The notes: generated from the sequence alone by a model not told the origin. A stretch of 64,000 nucleotides of DNA from Schistocerca nitens (GCF_023898315.1 NC_064615.1:1186761413-1186825412); one strand, 5' to 3'; numbered from the stretch's first letter, positions 11,490-24,800 are shown. Numbers and translations are program-made.

Positions 11490-12350
11490 TTGTGTCTATA
11501 TCTATTTCCATACTCTGCAAACCACTGTGAAGTGTGTGGCAGAGGGAACTTTCCATTACTTCAGAAAGTAGGGTGTCTTCTTGTTCCATCTGTAACTGGA
11601 ATGGTGCAGGAAGGACAACTTTTTTTAAGTGCCTCTCTGTGTGCTGCAATTAGTCTAATCTTGTCATTGCGGTCACTAGGGGAGCATTACTGAGGGGCTG
11701 GTGGATGTTCCTAGATTTTCTAGATTTTTCACTTGAAATGTTATAGACAGGCTTTTTCAGGCATCTGTCTTCAGTGACTGCCAATTCAAGTTTTTCAACA
11801 CTTCTGTGACACTCTTCTGTGAATCAAACAAACCTGTACCTATTTGTGCTGCTCTTCTTTGTATAATCTCAATATCCCCAATTAGTTCTCTCCGGTAGAC
11901 TCCCATTTGCTAGACTGGTATTCTAGAATTGGTCACACGCATGTTCCATAAGCAATTTCCTTTTTAGAATGACTGCAATTTCCCGGCGTCCTACTGGTGA
12001 ACTGAAGTCACCCGGTCACTTTACCCGTAACTGAGCCTCTGCGATTATTCTCTGTTACGTATCCCCACAAACTGCTACACACAGGTATTTGTACAAGTTG
12101 ACTAGTTTCATTTGGTACTCAGTCATATTGTAGTTTTATCTGCAATTTATGGTGTGCACAAATCCACTTTTCTGTACATTTAAAGCAATTTGTCAATCTT
12201 TATACCACTCTGAAATTTTATTGAGATTTGTCCAGACATCTGCTTAGCTTTTTTGGTTACAGCTACATTACTGAGCACTGCATCATTTTCAAAAGTTTTG
12301 AGGTTACTATTACTTCCACACGTGTCTGTGACTCTTCATCCTCAGTTGAC
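11490..12350 (-). mobile_element. LINE 3' part (jockey/CR1-like), RT C-terminus and 3' UTR relic
   Basis: The minus strand corresponds to the end of RT and the post-RT region of an abundant LINE. Recognisable pieces include the block near 12,190-12,200 (Lys-Trp region after the FADD-side palm), the LVRPILEY-like region near 11,930, and the terminal HALHSGLQSMEIDID at 11,543 to 11,499. All frames are broken. Probably the same broad clade as the relic at 1-1,545. Confidence 0.6.
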
Positions 12351-13225
12351 AGGTCAGTTCTTATCTCAATTCATATTAAATGGGGAAACGTATTGCAGTT
12401 TTACCCTTCAGCATTGAAGTGGGTCGATCACTCTCACGAGACTGCTGGGGCCGTACGGCCAATGAGAGGATTCAGTTTAATTTTCTTCACTAAAAGCAAT
12501 CTGTCACAGTACCACTCACTCCAAACTGGGCCTCTCCCGCGGGTGTCACCCCTCCTACGCGGTGGCCACCTGGAACGTATGTCGTCGTTAGAAGTCCCCG
12601 TGTCCCAAATGAGACAGACATAAACTTCTCGACATTTGAGGGGCAAGAGAAGCAGTCCAGGCACCGGCAGTGTGTGACCTGTGAAGTCGGGAGGTCACTA
12701 CTGTACGACCTGGCTCCAAATGGACGGGTTACTGTGCTGGATATTGAATGACCTTCCCCACAAAGGCCAGACTCCTGAAAAGGAACTGTAAATTAAGTGG
12801 AGGTCAAACCAGATAGCAAGTGCCATTCACGAATAAACCAAAAGAAGTGCACTGTTTACTAAAAAAGTAAAATATCGACTGTCCGAAGGCTGAGACCGGA
12901 CGTACAATCAAAGCGATAGCAAATTGGGCATATAATGAAGGTTGAGCCCCAGGAAAACAAATAGTTTGAAAAATAGAACAGGATTACTGTACAAGAAGAA
13001 ATCCCACAATGACTCAACTCAGGCCCCCTTCATTGCCACAAACATACTTGCAAAAATGTGAGCCCTCTCGGTAATGTAACTGATGAAATTGGCTAGAACG
13101 TGAATGCCAAGACGAAGAGACTGACACAAAACTATGAATGAAAGTCAAAATACTGAATGACAAATTAAGCCGATGTTTGTGCTGCTCTCTGCAATATAAT
13201 ATATCACTGAGAACCTCAGTTACTA
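12351..13225. other. Intronic stretch, nothing recognised
   Basis: About 870 bases, including a GC-richer patch at 12,520-12,700. No exon with paired splice sites was accepted. Confidence 0.45.
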
Positions 13226-13849
13226 CACAGTGAGGTGCCAAAAGTCAGGGGACTCCTCCTAGTATGGTGCTGGACAGCCTTTTGCCCAGTGTCGTGCAGC
13301 TACTCGCAGGTGCGATTTGCTATAAGGCCCCCGCTATGCTGCCTCTACAGCCTCCACAACTGCAAAATGTTGCCAGTGCAAAACACCTGTAAATGTTCAA
13401 TGGGATTTATGTCAGGCAATCTGGGTGGCAAATCGCTTGCTTGAACTGTCCAGAATGATCTTCAAACCAATTGCAAACAATTTTGGCCCAGTGACATGAC
13501 AGGTTGTCATCCACAAAAATTCCACAGTCGTTTGCGAAAATGAAGTCTACGAATCACTGCAAATGGTCTTCCAGTAGTCGATTGTAAACATTTCCAGTCA
13601 ATGGAACTCGGAATATTGAATTCCCTAACAATTTCCGAAACGGAATGTCCCACACATTTAGCTTCGACTTTGAAGTCTGTCAATTCCTGTCACGCAGCCG
13701 TAATCCTGTCAGAAAGCTTTTCGGAGGAATCACCTGCATAAAAATGACAGCTCCACCGATGCACTGCCCCTTTTATGCCTTTTGTATGCAATACTACAGC
13801 TGTCTGTATACATGCGTATCATTATCCCGTGACTTTTGTCACCTCAGTG
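13226..13849 (-). mobile_element. Deleted Tc1-like element with TIRs and TA flanks
   Basis: The ends are CACAGTGAGGTGCCAAAAGTCA and, inverted, CACTGAGGTGACAAAAGTCA, each next to TA (13224-13225, 13850-13851). The minus strand from about 13,760 keeps the start of a transposase frame (GHSVSEIVREFNI-like, with changes) and then loses most of the gene. 624 bp: a non-autonomous deletion derivative. Confidence 0.7.
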
Positions 13850-13961
13850 TACATTTCATCGGTAACCGAAACAAAACCGTTCTGTATTATTGTACTTGTA
13901 CTACTGGGTAACATTATCAAAAATTGTACACAGTTTTGTAAAGAATCTGAGTGGTACTTAC

Positions 13962-14081
13962 ATCACACATGAAGCTCAAGTCTCTGTTGAGGAAGTACAC
14001 AGTCTGGTGGAGATTTTGCTGGCTGCAGAGGGCCAGTGCTTCCTCGTGTGCACTCCACTGGCATTCTTCAATGAAATGAGC
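13962..14081 (-). CDS. Exon E of the large minus-strand host gene
   Basis: 120-nt exon, exactly 40 codons, phase 0-0. A strong polypyrimidine tract and TTTAATAG acceptor precede GCTCATTTC; the donor is TGTGAT followed by GTAAGT. It encodes HFIEECQWSAHEEALALCSQ, then NLHQTVYFLNRDLSFMCD. Helical and acidic at the start. The splice sites are among the best in the window. Confidence 0.75.
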
Positions 14082-14521
14082 CTATTAAATAGAGAAAAGA
14101 ATAATTAGAGTGAGGCAATAATGCATGCATGTGGAAGAGATACTTCATTGAGATATCTATATCTGTATCTATTTTCTTATCGGACAACCACTTAATGTCC
14201 ACGTAGCATTATTTGAAATTTTTTCCCTCGAGCTCGTATCGTGTTGGCAACACTGAAAAGCAGTTTTGAAGGAAGTTCGTAGATGGCAGCACCTCGTGCA
14301 ACAGCAGTTCGTCATCTTTGTGTCGAGTTACATTGTTGCCAGGCAGCATATAAATGGCTGACAGAAGAAAGCATGTTTCAGAGGAGAGGCTCTTTGTAAG
14401 TATTTTATTACTACTTTATTCCATTTTAATTGTCATAATTTATATGAGATAATGTAAATGAATAGTCAGAGAATAATTATTTAAAATTTAATTTTTTTTG
14501 TAGTCTTATTTTAATTTTATT

Positions 14522-14729
14522 ATCACCTATGTTGAAATCAACATAATAATCTTCTGTAAAAACTCTGTCTAATATTTTACAAGAATATATGATCATTCTT
14601 GTCAAAGCCTTATCTCAAGTAAACAATATGGTCTTACACAGTGGACTGGAAATCTGAACTTACACCAAAAAAGAACATGGCATTCCAAGTCCAGGACCAA
14701 GTTCTGTGACAGTAATTAGTCCATCACCA
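14522..14729 (-). repeat. Dispersed retroposed repeat, copy B
   Basis: About 208 bases nearly identical to 5951-6163, same orientation. Its A-rich end (minus strand) has decayed into an AT-rich run at 14,480-14,521. It directly abuts the mariner relic that follows. Confidence 0.7.
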
Positions 14730-15520
14730 TTGGGCAGAGCATGGCAAGAAAACGGTTCTCTCATTTTAAGGAGTATTGTTTTGACGTTAGCGACTCTGCA
14801 CATTCAGGAAGACATTTGAGGTTCGACAAAGATTGTTTGAACGCATTAATCCAAAATGATCCAAATCTGTGTACTCGAGAACTGACAAATGTGATGAGCT
14901 GTAATCATTCCACTGATGCACAACATCTCCATCCTCCGTGCATTGGGGAAGGCTCATAAATTGGGTGTATGCTCTAAATGGCAACCACAAGCATCAATGG
15001 GTGGACATGTGTACATCTCTGCTTGCTTGTCATCAACAACACTGACCATTCCTATCCTGTATCGTTAACGGTGATAAGAAATGGTGTCTTTATGCTAACG
15101 GAAGGAAAAAAGGAATGGCTGAGCCCAAAGAAAACAGCAGTTCCCAGTACAAAGACCTGCACATATCCATACAACTGAGAGGTCCCACAAACTCAGTCCG
15201 AGAACAACAGACGGGCAAACTGAGTGAAGTGATGCTACTCGGTGATAATGCCTGCCCACACTGTGCTACACTGACAGAAAAACACTATACAGGAGTTGGG
15301 TTGGGAACTCATTCCACACCCATCTTATTCACCTGATCTTGCACCCTCAGATTTTATCTTTTCCACTCTCTATAGCACAACCTCCAAGGACCTGCCTTTC
15401 CAGATGGAAATGTGCTCCACACACGGCTCGACGACTTCTTTGCCTCAAAACTGTGTGATTTCCACAGTTGCAGAACTGAAAAGTTACCCCACCATTGACA
15501 GACTGTTCTAAATAGTGAAC
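14730..15520 (+). pseudogene. Mariner transposase pseudogene
   Basis: Several plus-strand frames give an ordered mariner (DD34D-type) transposase: FDKDCLNALIQNDPNLCTRE with a helix-turn-helix remnant (14,820-14,880), KEWLSPKKTAVPSTKT (15,110-15,160), DNACPH in place of DNARPH (about 15,245), and HPSYSPDLAPSDF (about 15,313-15,352) holding the last catalytic Asp region. Stops and frameshifts separate the parts. TIRs not identified. Confidence 0.7.
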
Positions 15521-16455
15521 AAAAATATATTACTGATGACTAAAGTCTCTGTTATGTGTATGTGTTGGGTTTATTAAACTCACAGAAAATATGATACAAC
15601 TTATTTGATTTAGCCATAGAGTATATGTCTAATAAGTATCCCAACACTGTGCATAGCAAAGATGAAATATAAACGAGTTTGCACCAAAAAGAGACATATA
15701 CAAAAAGAAAGATGAACACAAATCTGTTTTCTAATGTTTGCTTAAGCCGATATAAAGATTTTTTCACTCTTCAACTATACCTCTCTTCCTGTCTGTGATT
15801 CTGGGTGGACCTATTGCATATATGTCACACAACCACTTATATATATTCATGTGAAAGCTCTTACAATACATCTTCTGAAAAGGGAGCAAGTTTCTTTCAT
15901 TTCTGAACTGCTTCATCCTGAAAAGATTACACTGGAGCCTTCAACCTTCCAAACAAATGGTGACGTTATTTATAACTGTATTATACTGCATTCTTTTTCA
16001 TGGAGCTGGTTGCTGCATCTTCTTCTTCAAAAAAGAAGAGGTAAATATCAATCTGTTCAAAGGAGAGTTAATATATCAATGAATTTAGACTATTACAGTG
16101 GTAATTGTGATGAAAGACTGTGGAGATGAGAACTTAGATGCACGATTTGCTGCTGGTGAAAGAATCTGTCAGCCAGCTACTTCAAAATAATTCATGTTAT
16201 TCACACCTTCTTATGGCACAAGCACTTACGAGACCAGTATAACTTGTGACTGCTATAAGGATGGTGCCAGGTACAGATAACTGAAGTAATTAGAATACAT
16301 AAAATATGTAAAATTTTTCCGCTGCATTAATTATTTTTTTTGTTTTTTCCCTCAAGCTGCCACAAGCTTTGAAAACTTGTGAGACAAATCTGTTCCAAAG
16401 GAAGTTAAAAGCCTTCTTAATAAATAAATATTTATATCTAAAAACAAAGATGATG
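15521..16455. other. Intronic stretch, nothing recognised
   Basis: About 930 bases, AT-rich. The ORF at 15,851-16,129 (plus) has no splice support or recognisable domain. Confidence 0.45.
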
Positions 16456-16735
16456 TGACTTACCGAGCGAAAGCGCTGGCAGGTCGATAGACACACAAAC
16501 AAACACACACACAAAATTCAAGCTTTCGCAACAAACTGTTGCCTCATCAGGAAAGAGGGGAAGGAGAGGGAAAGACGAAAGGATGTGGGTTTTAAGGGAG
16601 AGGGTAAGGAGTCATTCCAATCCCGGGAGTGGAAAGACTTACCTTAGGGGGAAAAAAGGACAGGTATACACTCGCACACACACACATATCCATCCACACA
16701 TATACAGACACAAGCACAAATATTTATATTCACTC
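16456..16735 (+). repeat. Single arm of a Penelope-type palindromic repeat
   Basis: Begins CTTACCGAGCGAAAGCGCTGG and runs through a CACACAAA run, a GTTGCCTCATCAGGAAAGAGG block and a final CA-rich stretch. The same sequence in the same order is at about 63,532-63,805, where an inverted partner follows. Here no inverted partner is present. Confidence 0.75.
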
Positions 16736-17984
16736 AGTGAATTCTAACCTACTTGCCCCCTCTTGTAACACGTAATATATTTATAATACTAATACCATTA
16801 TTGTATGTAAGTGCTGTCAGTAGTAATCTACTCAAAATATGTATGAGTTTACAAAAGACATCAGCTTGGACTACACGTAAAAAATGTAAATAAAAAAACA
16901 CGAAATAAATAACATTGCCAAAAGGAAGAGAGGAAGGATCATGCACGACAGATGTGCACGAATGGAGAACAAAATTTGTATGGAAACTACCAGAAACAAA
17001 CTGTAAAACCCATCAAGAAATTCTAACATATAGGTTGCAGGGCTGTGCATCATGGTGCCTATAATGGATCAAAAATAATAAGGTATTTTGTACCAGTGAT
17101 ACTGTTGGGATACAAACAAAACAAGTAGAGATACACTCTTCAATTGATTAATTTCTGTATCTTCACCTGTTTGTTTCTATAAGTGGTAGCAAGTGGACGT
17201 ACGAGGAGTTCCGCCATGTTAGTATTGATCAAAAATGTGTATTCAAACCACATATTAAACAAGTGTAATAAAAGTTATTAGGGAGACAAAGTTTATATAT
17301 GGATATTTATAAAAATAACCCCATACCTTCATCATTTCGCCTGTGCCAAGACTCCCGCATCAAGAGGATCGAAGCAGACGAGAGGAATTTGCACGAGAAG
17401 AGGAGGGGCAATCTGGTAACGGCATCGTATTAACCAGCTTTACGCACAATGGCAAAGACAAGAAGTATGTAAATTTAAATGATGAATGTTGATCTTAAAT
17501 GTATTGAATATTGAAGGTCTGTTGATATTAGTGATAGTTAAACTTCACTCACGATATGTGTACCTTCCAATTTCTTTCAATTATTCTTTCCAACTTTCTT
17601 TTAATTATTCAAGCACCAGTTATCAACTAATTTCCATTATGTATTATATTTTATGCCACCCTCCCCCCCTCTCCATATTCTGCACACTACTCAATGGCGA
17701 CCATTTAAAGGATGGCGCCAAGCAGAATATGAACAGACCTTTCAACTGCTGCAATCATTACAAGAAACGGATGAGACTTTTGTTGTATTTGCTACATGTC
17801 CGTGAGATTGTGACCAATAAAAAACTCGAAGGACCAAACTGAAATTAAATTCTGTGTACCAATGAGATGCGCTGGGAATGCCGATTTCAGCAGTTAAGGT
17901 AGGAAGATGCTGTGCTGTAAGCTTGTATGGCCGTGTCGGTGCCATCTCTCTCGCAGTAGATAATCTCTTTTCCTTCCAATTAAT
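16736..17984. other. Intronic stretch, nothing recognised
   Basis: About 1.25 kb of AT-rich DNA with no supported gene, RNA or repeat. Confidence 0.45.
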
Positions 17985-18575
17985 ATCCTTTACAGAAAGT
18001 GCATTTCTATAGAAAAGACGAAAATTTGTATAAAGTCAAATAAAAGTGCAAAATAATTCATTTAAATTCTATAAGACTGTAGCAGAGAATAATCAGGTTC
18101 ATTAGTGAATAAGCACATAAATCTACTTTAATTGAAAAGTACTGATACAAACAAAATTTCATTTTTGAAAACTTTTTTCCTTAATTTTGTTGAACACTGT
18201 TCACAATAGAATCAAAGGAAATGGCCATTGTTGAAAACTCATTACAAAATGGAATATGCCAAGACATTGGAAATCCGAGCTTGACAACAGCTGAAAGTAA
18301 CGTGCCAACTTGTTAACTGGCCGGTGGCTACCAAAACATTTATAACGCTCAATGAGACAATTTCCTAGTTCTCACCAGGAAACATTTTTTCAAATAGTGG
18401 AACTGAAGCACACAAAAGCGAAAATTCCTTTGATTATTTGCTCACGATGTCATGAATGCAAGAACAGGAAATAGTTCATGAAAGCAATGTAAATACTAAC
18501 AATATCCTTTACGGAAAGTGCATTTCAGTAGAAAAGACAAAAATTTGTATAAAGCTAAATAAAAGTTGCCACTCA
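17985..18575. repeat. Direct repeat pair (about 70 bp) around 450 bp of unique DNA
   Basis: The block starting TATCCTTTACAGAAAGTGCA (near 17,987) recurs near 18,505 with few changes (TATCCTTTACGGAAAGTGCA). The second copy ends exactly where the Penelope-type arm begins (GCCACTCACCATATAGCGG). Confidence 0.75.
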
Positions 18576-18663
18576 CCATATAGCGGAGATACTGAGCCAC
18601 AATAGGCACAATAAAAGATTCACACAATCATAGCTTTCGGCCATTAAGGCCTTTGTCAGCAGT

Positions 18664-18716
<53 letters not shown>

Positions 18717-19070
18717 CAAGCACAACTTGCACACGCATCTGCAGTCTCAGAGAGCTGAAACTACACTGCGAGCAGCAGCACCAGTGCATGATGGGAGTGG
18801 CGACTGGGTGGGGGTAAGGAGGAGGCTGGGGTGGGGAGGGGGAGGGATAGTATGGTGTGAGTGGCAGACAGTGAAGTGTTGCAGTTTAGAGGGAGGGTAG
18901 GAGAGAAGGTGCAGAGGGGGGAGGGGGTAAGTAGCGGAAAGGAGAGAAATAAAAGTAAAAGAAATTAAAAGACTGGGTGTGGCGGTGAAATGACGGCTGT
19001 GTAGTGCTGAAATGGAAACAGTGAGGGGGCTGGATGGGTGAGGACAGTGACTAGTAAATACCAGTGAGAC
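18576..19070. mobile_element. Penelope-type terminal arm with (CA)n tract
   Basis: Starts CCACTCACCATATAGCGGAG, then a TTTCGGCC-ATTAAGGCCTTTG block, a 50-base CA run (18,665-18,714) and a G-rich purine tract. The order matches the outer arm of the palindrome at 60,921-61,500. No ORF. Confidence 0.6.
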
Positions 19071-19077
19071 ACACAAT

Positions 19078-21850
19078 TTGACACAACTCGTGCAACTAAT
19101 AACAAAACAGTTTATACAGCAGTTTACAAGACATCAGGAAAATATAGGACAACAGTTTAGACAGCAGTTCACAAACTATCAGGAAGATATAGGACAACAG
19201 CTTACACAGCAAAATCAGGCATTTAACGATTTCAAAAATAGTATTAGTCAACAGTTCTGTGAGGCAAGCAAAACTATACACACTTAATTACCTGACAAAC
19301 TATCCGGGAAGTTGACAGAGATCGGTAAACAACTAAAACAAGAAATATATTACCGACATGTCCCACAATACAAATACATTAACGGAAAAAGTAACATCTG
19401 TAGACTATAAACAGGAACAACTTGCAGGTGAGTTACAAAACCTTAGTGAAGCATATTCTCAAATTCAGGAGACGCAATCCCAAGTGGAAGCATTGGTCAA
19501 AAATATGACGAACGCAGTCAGCGAGCTGCAAGACGTATGCAAAAACCTACCTACAGAAATACACAAGTTGAGTCTAAGAGTAGACCAGTTAAGTTTGCCA
19601 AAAACAGGAAGATAAGTTATGTGCAGATGTAAAGGAAATAACTGAAAAAGCTGAAGCTGAGATGCTGGATAAGGGCAGCACCCTTGCTCAAAAGGTAGTA
19701 TGGGAGTACAACATTTATGTAGATACTGCAGAAGAAGCTCTAAAAGAGAAAGAATGTCAACTTCTAGCTAAAATAGATTCAGGTTTAAAGGAAGCACAGG
19801 AAATGTTATGAGGCAGTGATGCCAAAACTACTGACATTTCAAAAACAACATGTTACAGAAAACAAACCCACGCTTTTAGAGAAGTTAGATACTTTCACTG
19901 GTTACCCACAATACGGGGCTAGCCCATCGAAGGAAAATAGCAAATGGTGTACAACGCAGCAACTCTTGCCGGCAGTTGCACCTGCTGAGCAAGTGCAGTT
20001 GCCATGCACTACACCACAAGCACAAACATAAACACCCCTGTCACTGACAGCACAGCGTGTTTGTCAACATTACTTGCAGATGAGGGATTACTCAGACATC
20101 GACAATTTCTGATATTTGCCTCTGAAAGAAAAATAGCACACTCCACGGTCTTTATCAGAGTGGTTTGAAATGTTTTACCTCGTACTTGGACCGAAGCCCA
20201 TAAAATTAGATTTGTTGTCGGTTATACACAGGATGACGTTCTGCTACGGGCTACGGACATGGCGGAACATTGCCACTACTATGAACAGTTTGAGAGAGCC
20301 TTTCTGGGTAAGTATCGGCCTGAGGCCATACGAGAGAGGCTCAGGCGTGAAGTATTCCAGCCAGCTCTGTTCAACAGCAAGTATGGAAGCTTAAGGGGAT
20401 ATTTTGAAAATATCTGAATAGAATCAGAGACTATACGAACCCGGTATCTTGAGTAGATGTGCTGAAAATTTTAAAGAGCTGTCTTCCTGCCCATATTAGG
20501 GAAAAACTCATTACCATTCCAGAACACAATACCAAATACATTCTATCTGTACTGGACTCAATGATTTGATATACGAGACCAATACAACCCAAGCCTGTTA
20601 ATACACTGATAGCACCACAGAGATTTACGGACCAAGTAGTGAACAACAGATTTGTAGTACATCACGGATGGCAATCTTACCCCAGACAGATCTATGTAAT
20701 GGTAATGGTAATCACAGCAGCAATGGAGAAAGCCGTAAATTCAAAGGTGGATATAAAAGAAATGGGCAAAAATTTAGCAAAAACAACTACAATGGGCGAG
20801 TAGTGTATGGCCAGCCTATACAACACGTACAGACACAAGCTACCTGCAATAATAAGCCGATCACTTGACAAACGCAAAACAATACCAGACAATTGAATAA
20901 CCCACACAGCAGAATTCAGCCAGCAAAATAATGCACTTATGCCGAATAACACACAGAGGCAAAGAGAATTTCAGTTGAGAGCCTTGCAGAATACTAATTG
21001 GTGCAATCAAACACCAACAGTCCACATAGCGGAAGTTATGCCTAACTCATACACCAATGTCACCGCAACGCCAGAAAATTTGACCCGGTCGCAGTAGGCT
21101 CCTGTTCTGTGACGTTGGAGGAGAGGGGGGCGCAAATTTGATTGACACTTGCTTCATCAGATACGATCATGGTAGTGATGTGATAGATGATCTGTATCAA
21201 CGTAATGAGGGTTAGCAGAAAAACCTGACAGAGAGCAAGGTACATGCTACTATTAAGGTCAAAATAGTTTACCTTGATGTACCCATTGTGCTTGAGACAG
21301 GCACTACGACTAATTTGATGTCACTGGGACTCTTTCAAGAATTGAAGAAACGTTGGTGTATACCCACACTGCCAGTGAAAAATCACAAGGTACAAACTAC
21401 TACTGGTAAGAAGTCGAAAGGAGTCAAGATACAAGCCTTAATTCCCCTACAATTAGGACAATTTCTGTACGATGCAATTTTTTGTTAGTAGAGAAATTAA
21501 TAGCTGATTATTTAATTGGTCTGGATACATTTAGCACGTACCAAGTACAAATTGATACGGGAAAAGGTCACTATCATTTCACTGTAAATAACCACTTATT
21601 TGTAACAGACCGAATCACAACTTTGAAGTTCTGTTGGTGAACCCCATAGTTATGTCTGTCAACACTTACAATAATGAACAGTCAGCAGCAGAAGAAGTAA
21701 ACGTCAACGCAACAAGCACAAAGGTAAGTTAATCAAAGTACTTGTTTCAAGAACAGCAAGCACAACTTAGGGAACTGATACTTGCTCATATACATGTATC
21801 TGAAAAAAGACCAGGTATTATTAAGGATATTGTGAACAAAATGGAAATGT
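19078..21850 (+). pseudogene. Ty3/Gypsy-like retroelement, gag and protease part
   Basis: A broken gag-pol on the plus strand. Gln-rich repeats (QQFTRHQENIGQQFRQQF, QQFTNYQEDIGQQLTQQ; 19,108-19,206) are followed by a coiled-coil region (19,358-19,615), then gag core text (WTEAHKIRFVVGYTQDD, about 20,190-20,240; YYEQFERAFLGKY). A protease-like segment at about 21,270-21,340 (VPIVLETGTTTNLMSLGLF) has ETGT where DTGA or DSGA is expected, so the active-site Asp is lost. Pol continues at 24,898 beyond a LINE insertion. No LTRs found. Confidence 0.65.
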
Positions 21851-21859
21851 ATCCTCAAG

Positions 21860-24800
21860 CAAGGGGAAACTATAGCCGTAATTTTTCCTGAGGTCATGCA
21901 GCTTTACTGTATGGTTAAATGATGATGGCGTCCTCTTGGGTAAAATATTCCAGAGGTAAGATAGTCCCCCATTCGGATCTCCGGGCGGGGACTACTCAGG
22001 AGGACGTCGTTATCAGGAGAAAGAGAACTGGCATTCTACGGATCGGAGCGTGGAATGTCAGATCCCTTAATCGGGCAGGTAGGTTAGAAAATTTAAAAAG
22101 GGAAATGGATAGGTTAAAGTTAGATATAGTGGGAATTAGTGAAGTTCGGTGGCAGGAGGAACAAGACTTTTGGTCAAGTGAATACAGGGTTATAAATACA
22201 AAATCAAATAGGGGTAATGTGGGAGGAGGTTCAATAATGAATAAAAAAACAGGAATGAGGGTAAGCTACTACAAACAGCATAGTGAACGCATTATTGTGG
22301 CCAAGACACACGAAGCCCATGCCTACTATAGTAGTACAAGTTTACATGCCAACTAGCTCTGCAGATGATGAAGAAATTGATGAAATGTATGATGAGATAA
22401 AAGAAATTATTCAGCTAGTGAATAGTCATGGGTGACTGGAATTCGAGAGTAGGAAAAGGGACAGAAGGAAACTTAGTAGGTGAATATGGATTGGGGCTAA
22501 GAAATGAAAGAGGAAGCCGCCTGGTAGAATTTTGCACAGAGCACAACTTAATCATAGCTAACACTTGGTTTAAGAATCATGATAAAAGGTTGTATACATG
22601 GAAGAACCCTGGAGATACTAAAAGGTATCAGATAGATTATATAATGGTAAGACAGAGATTTAGGAACCAGGTTTTAAATTGTAAGACATTTCCAGGGGCA
22701 GATGTGGACTCTGACCACAATCTATTGGTTATGACCTGTAGATTAAAACTGAAGAAACTGCAAAAAGGTGGGAATTTAAGGAGATGGGACCTGGATAAAC
22801 TGAAAGAACCAGAGGTTGTACAGAGTTTCTGGGAGAGCATAAGGGAACAATTGATAGGAATGGGGGAAAGAAATAAAGTAGAAGAAGAATGGGTAGCTCT
22901 GAGGGATGAAGTAGTGAAGGCAGCAGAGGATCAACTAGGTAACAAGATGAGGGCTAGTAGAAATCATTCGGTAACAGAAGAAATATTGAATTTAATTGAT
23001 GAAAGGAGATAATATAAAAACGCAGTAAATGAAGCAGGCAAAAAGGAATTCAAACGTCTCAAACATGAGATCGTCAGGAAGTGCAAAATCACTAAGCAGG
23101 GATGGCTATAGGGCAAATGTAAGGATGTAGAGGCTTATCTCACTAGGGGTAAGATAGATGCTGCCTACAGGAAAATTAAAGAGACCTTTGGAGAAAAGAG
23201 AGCCACTTGTATGAATATCAAGAGCTCAGGTGGAAACCCAGTTCTAAGCAAAGAAGGGAAAGCAGAAAGGTGGAAGGAGTATATAGAGGGTCTATACAAG
23301 GGCGATGTACTTGAGGATAATATTATGGAAGTGGAAGAGGATGTAGATGTAGATGAAATGGGAGATATGATACTGCGTGAAGAGTTTGACAGAGCACCGA
23401 AACAAGGCAACGGGAGTAGACAACATTCCATTGGAACTACTGACGGCCTTGGGAGAGCCAGTCCAGACAAAACTCTACCATCTGGTGAGCAAGATGTATG
23501 AGACAGGCAAAATACCCTCAGACTTCAAGAAGAATATAATAATTCCAATCCCAAAGAAAGCAGGTGTTGACAGATGTGAGAATTACCGAACAATCAGTTT
23601 AATAAGCCACAGCTGCAAAATACTAACACGAATTCTTTGCAGACGAATGGAAAAACTTGTAGAAGCCGACCTCGGGGAAGATAAGTTTGGATTTCGTAGA
23701 AATGTTCGAACACGTGAGACAATACTGATCCTACGGCTTATCTTAGAAAATGGCAAACCTACATTTCTAGCATTTGTAGACTTAGAGAAAGCTTTTGACA
23801 ATGTTGACTGGAATACTTTCTTTCAATTTCTGAAGGTGGCAGGGGTAAAATACAGGGAGCGAAAGGCTATTTACAATTTGTACAGAAACCAGATGGCAGT
23901 TATAAGAGTCAAGGGGCATGAAAGGGAAAGAGCAGTTGGGAAGGGAGTGAGACAGGGTTGTAGCCTCTCCCCCATGTTATTCAATCTGTATATTGAGCAA
24001 GCAGTTAAGGTAACAAAATAAAAATTCGGAGTAGGTATTAAAATCAATGGAGAAGAAATAAAAATTCGGAGTAGGTATTAAAATCAATGGAGAAGAAATA
24101 AAAACTTTGAGGTTTGCCGATGACATTGTAATTCTGTCAGAGACAGCAAAGGACTTGGAAGAGCAGTTGAACAGAATGGACAGTGTCTTGGTGGAAAGGA
24201 GGATATAAGAGGAACATCAACAAAAGCAAAACAAGGATAATGGAATGTAGTCGAATTAAGTCGGGTGATGATGGGGGAATTAGATTAGGAAATGAGACTC
24301 TTAAAGTAGTAAACGAGTTTTGCTATTTGGGGAGCAAAATAACTGGTGATAGTTGAAGTAGAGAGGATATAAAATGTAGACTGGCAATGGCAAGGAAAGC
24401 GTTTGTGAAGAAGAGAAATTTGTTAACATCAAGTATAGATTTAAGTGTCAGGAAGTCGTTTCTGAAAGTATTTGTATGGAGTGTAGCCATGTATGGAAGT
24501 GAAACATGGACGATAACTAGTTTGGACAAGAAGAGAATAGAAGCTTTCGAAATGTGGTGCTACAGAAGAATGCTGAAGATTAGATGGGTAGACCATGTAA
24601 CTAATGAGGAAGTATTGAATAGAATTGGGGAGAAGAGGAGTCTGTGGCACAACTTGACAAGAAGAAGGGACTGGTTGGTAGGACATGTTCTGAAGCATCA
24701 CGGGATCACAAATTTAGCGTCGGAGGGCAGTGTGGAGGATAAGAATTGTAGAGGGAGACCAAGAGATGAATACGCTATGCAGATTCAGAAGGATGTGGGT

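Noticed and set aside
14354..14395. Possible tiny first exon on the plus strand: TATAAA-like box, ATG with 14 codons (MADRRKHVSEERLF), then GTAAGT
   Set aside because: Attractive donor, but no downstream partner exon was found and 14 codons carry too little information. The surrounding DNA is repeat-rich.
18665..18714. CRISPR-like or satellite array
   Set aside because: Simple CA dinucleotide repeat without spacers, and the DNA is clearly eukaryotic.
19096..19281. Minus-strand ORF with repeated leucine/tyrosine-rich units
   Set aside because: It is the antisense of the Gln-rich gag repeats of the Ty3-like element.
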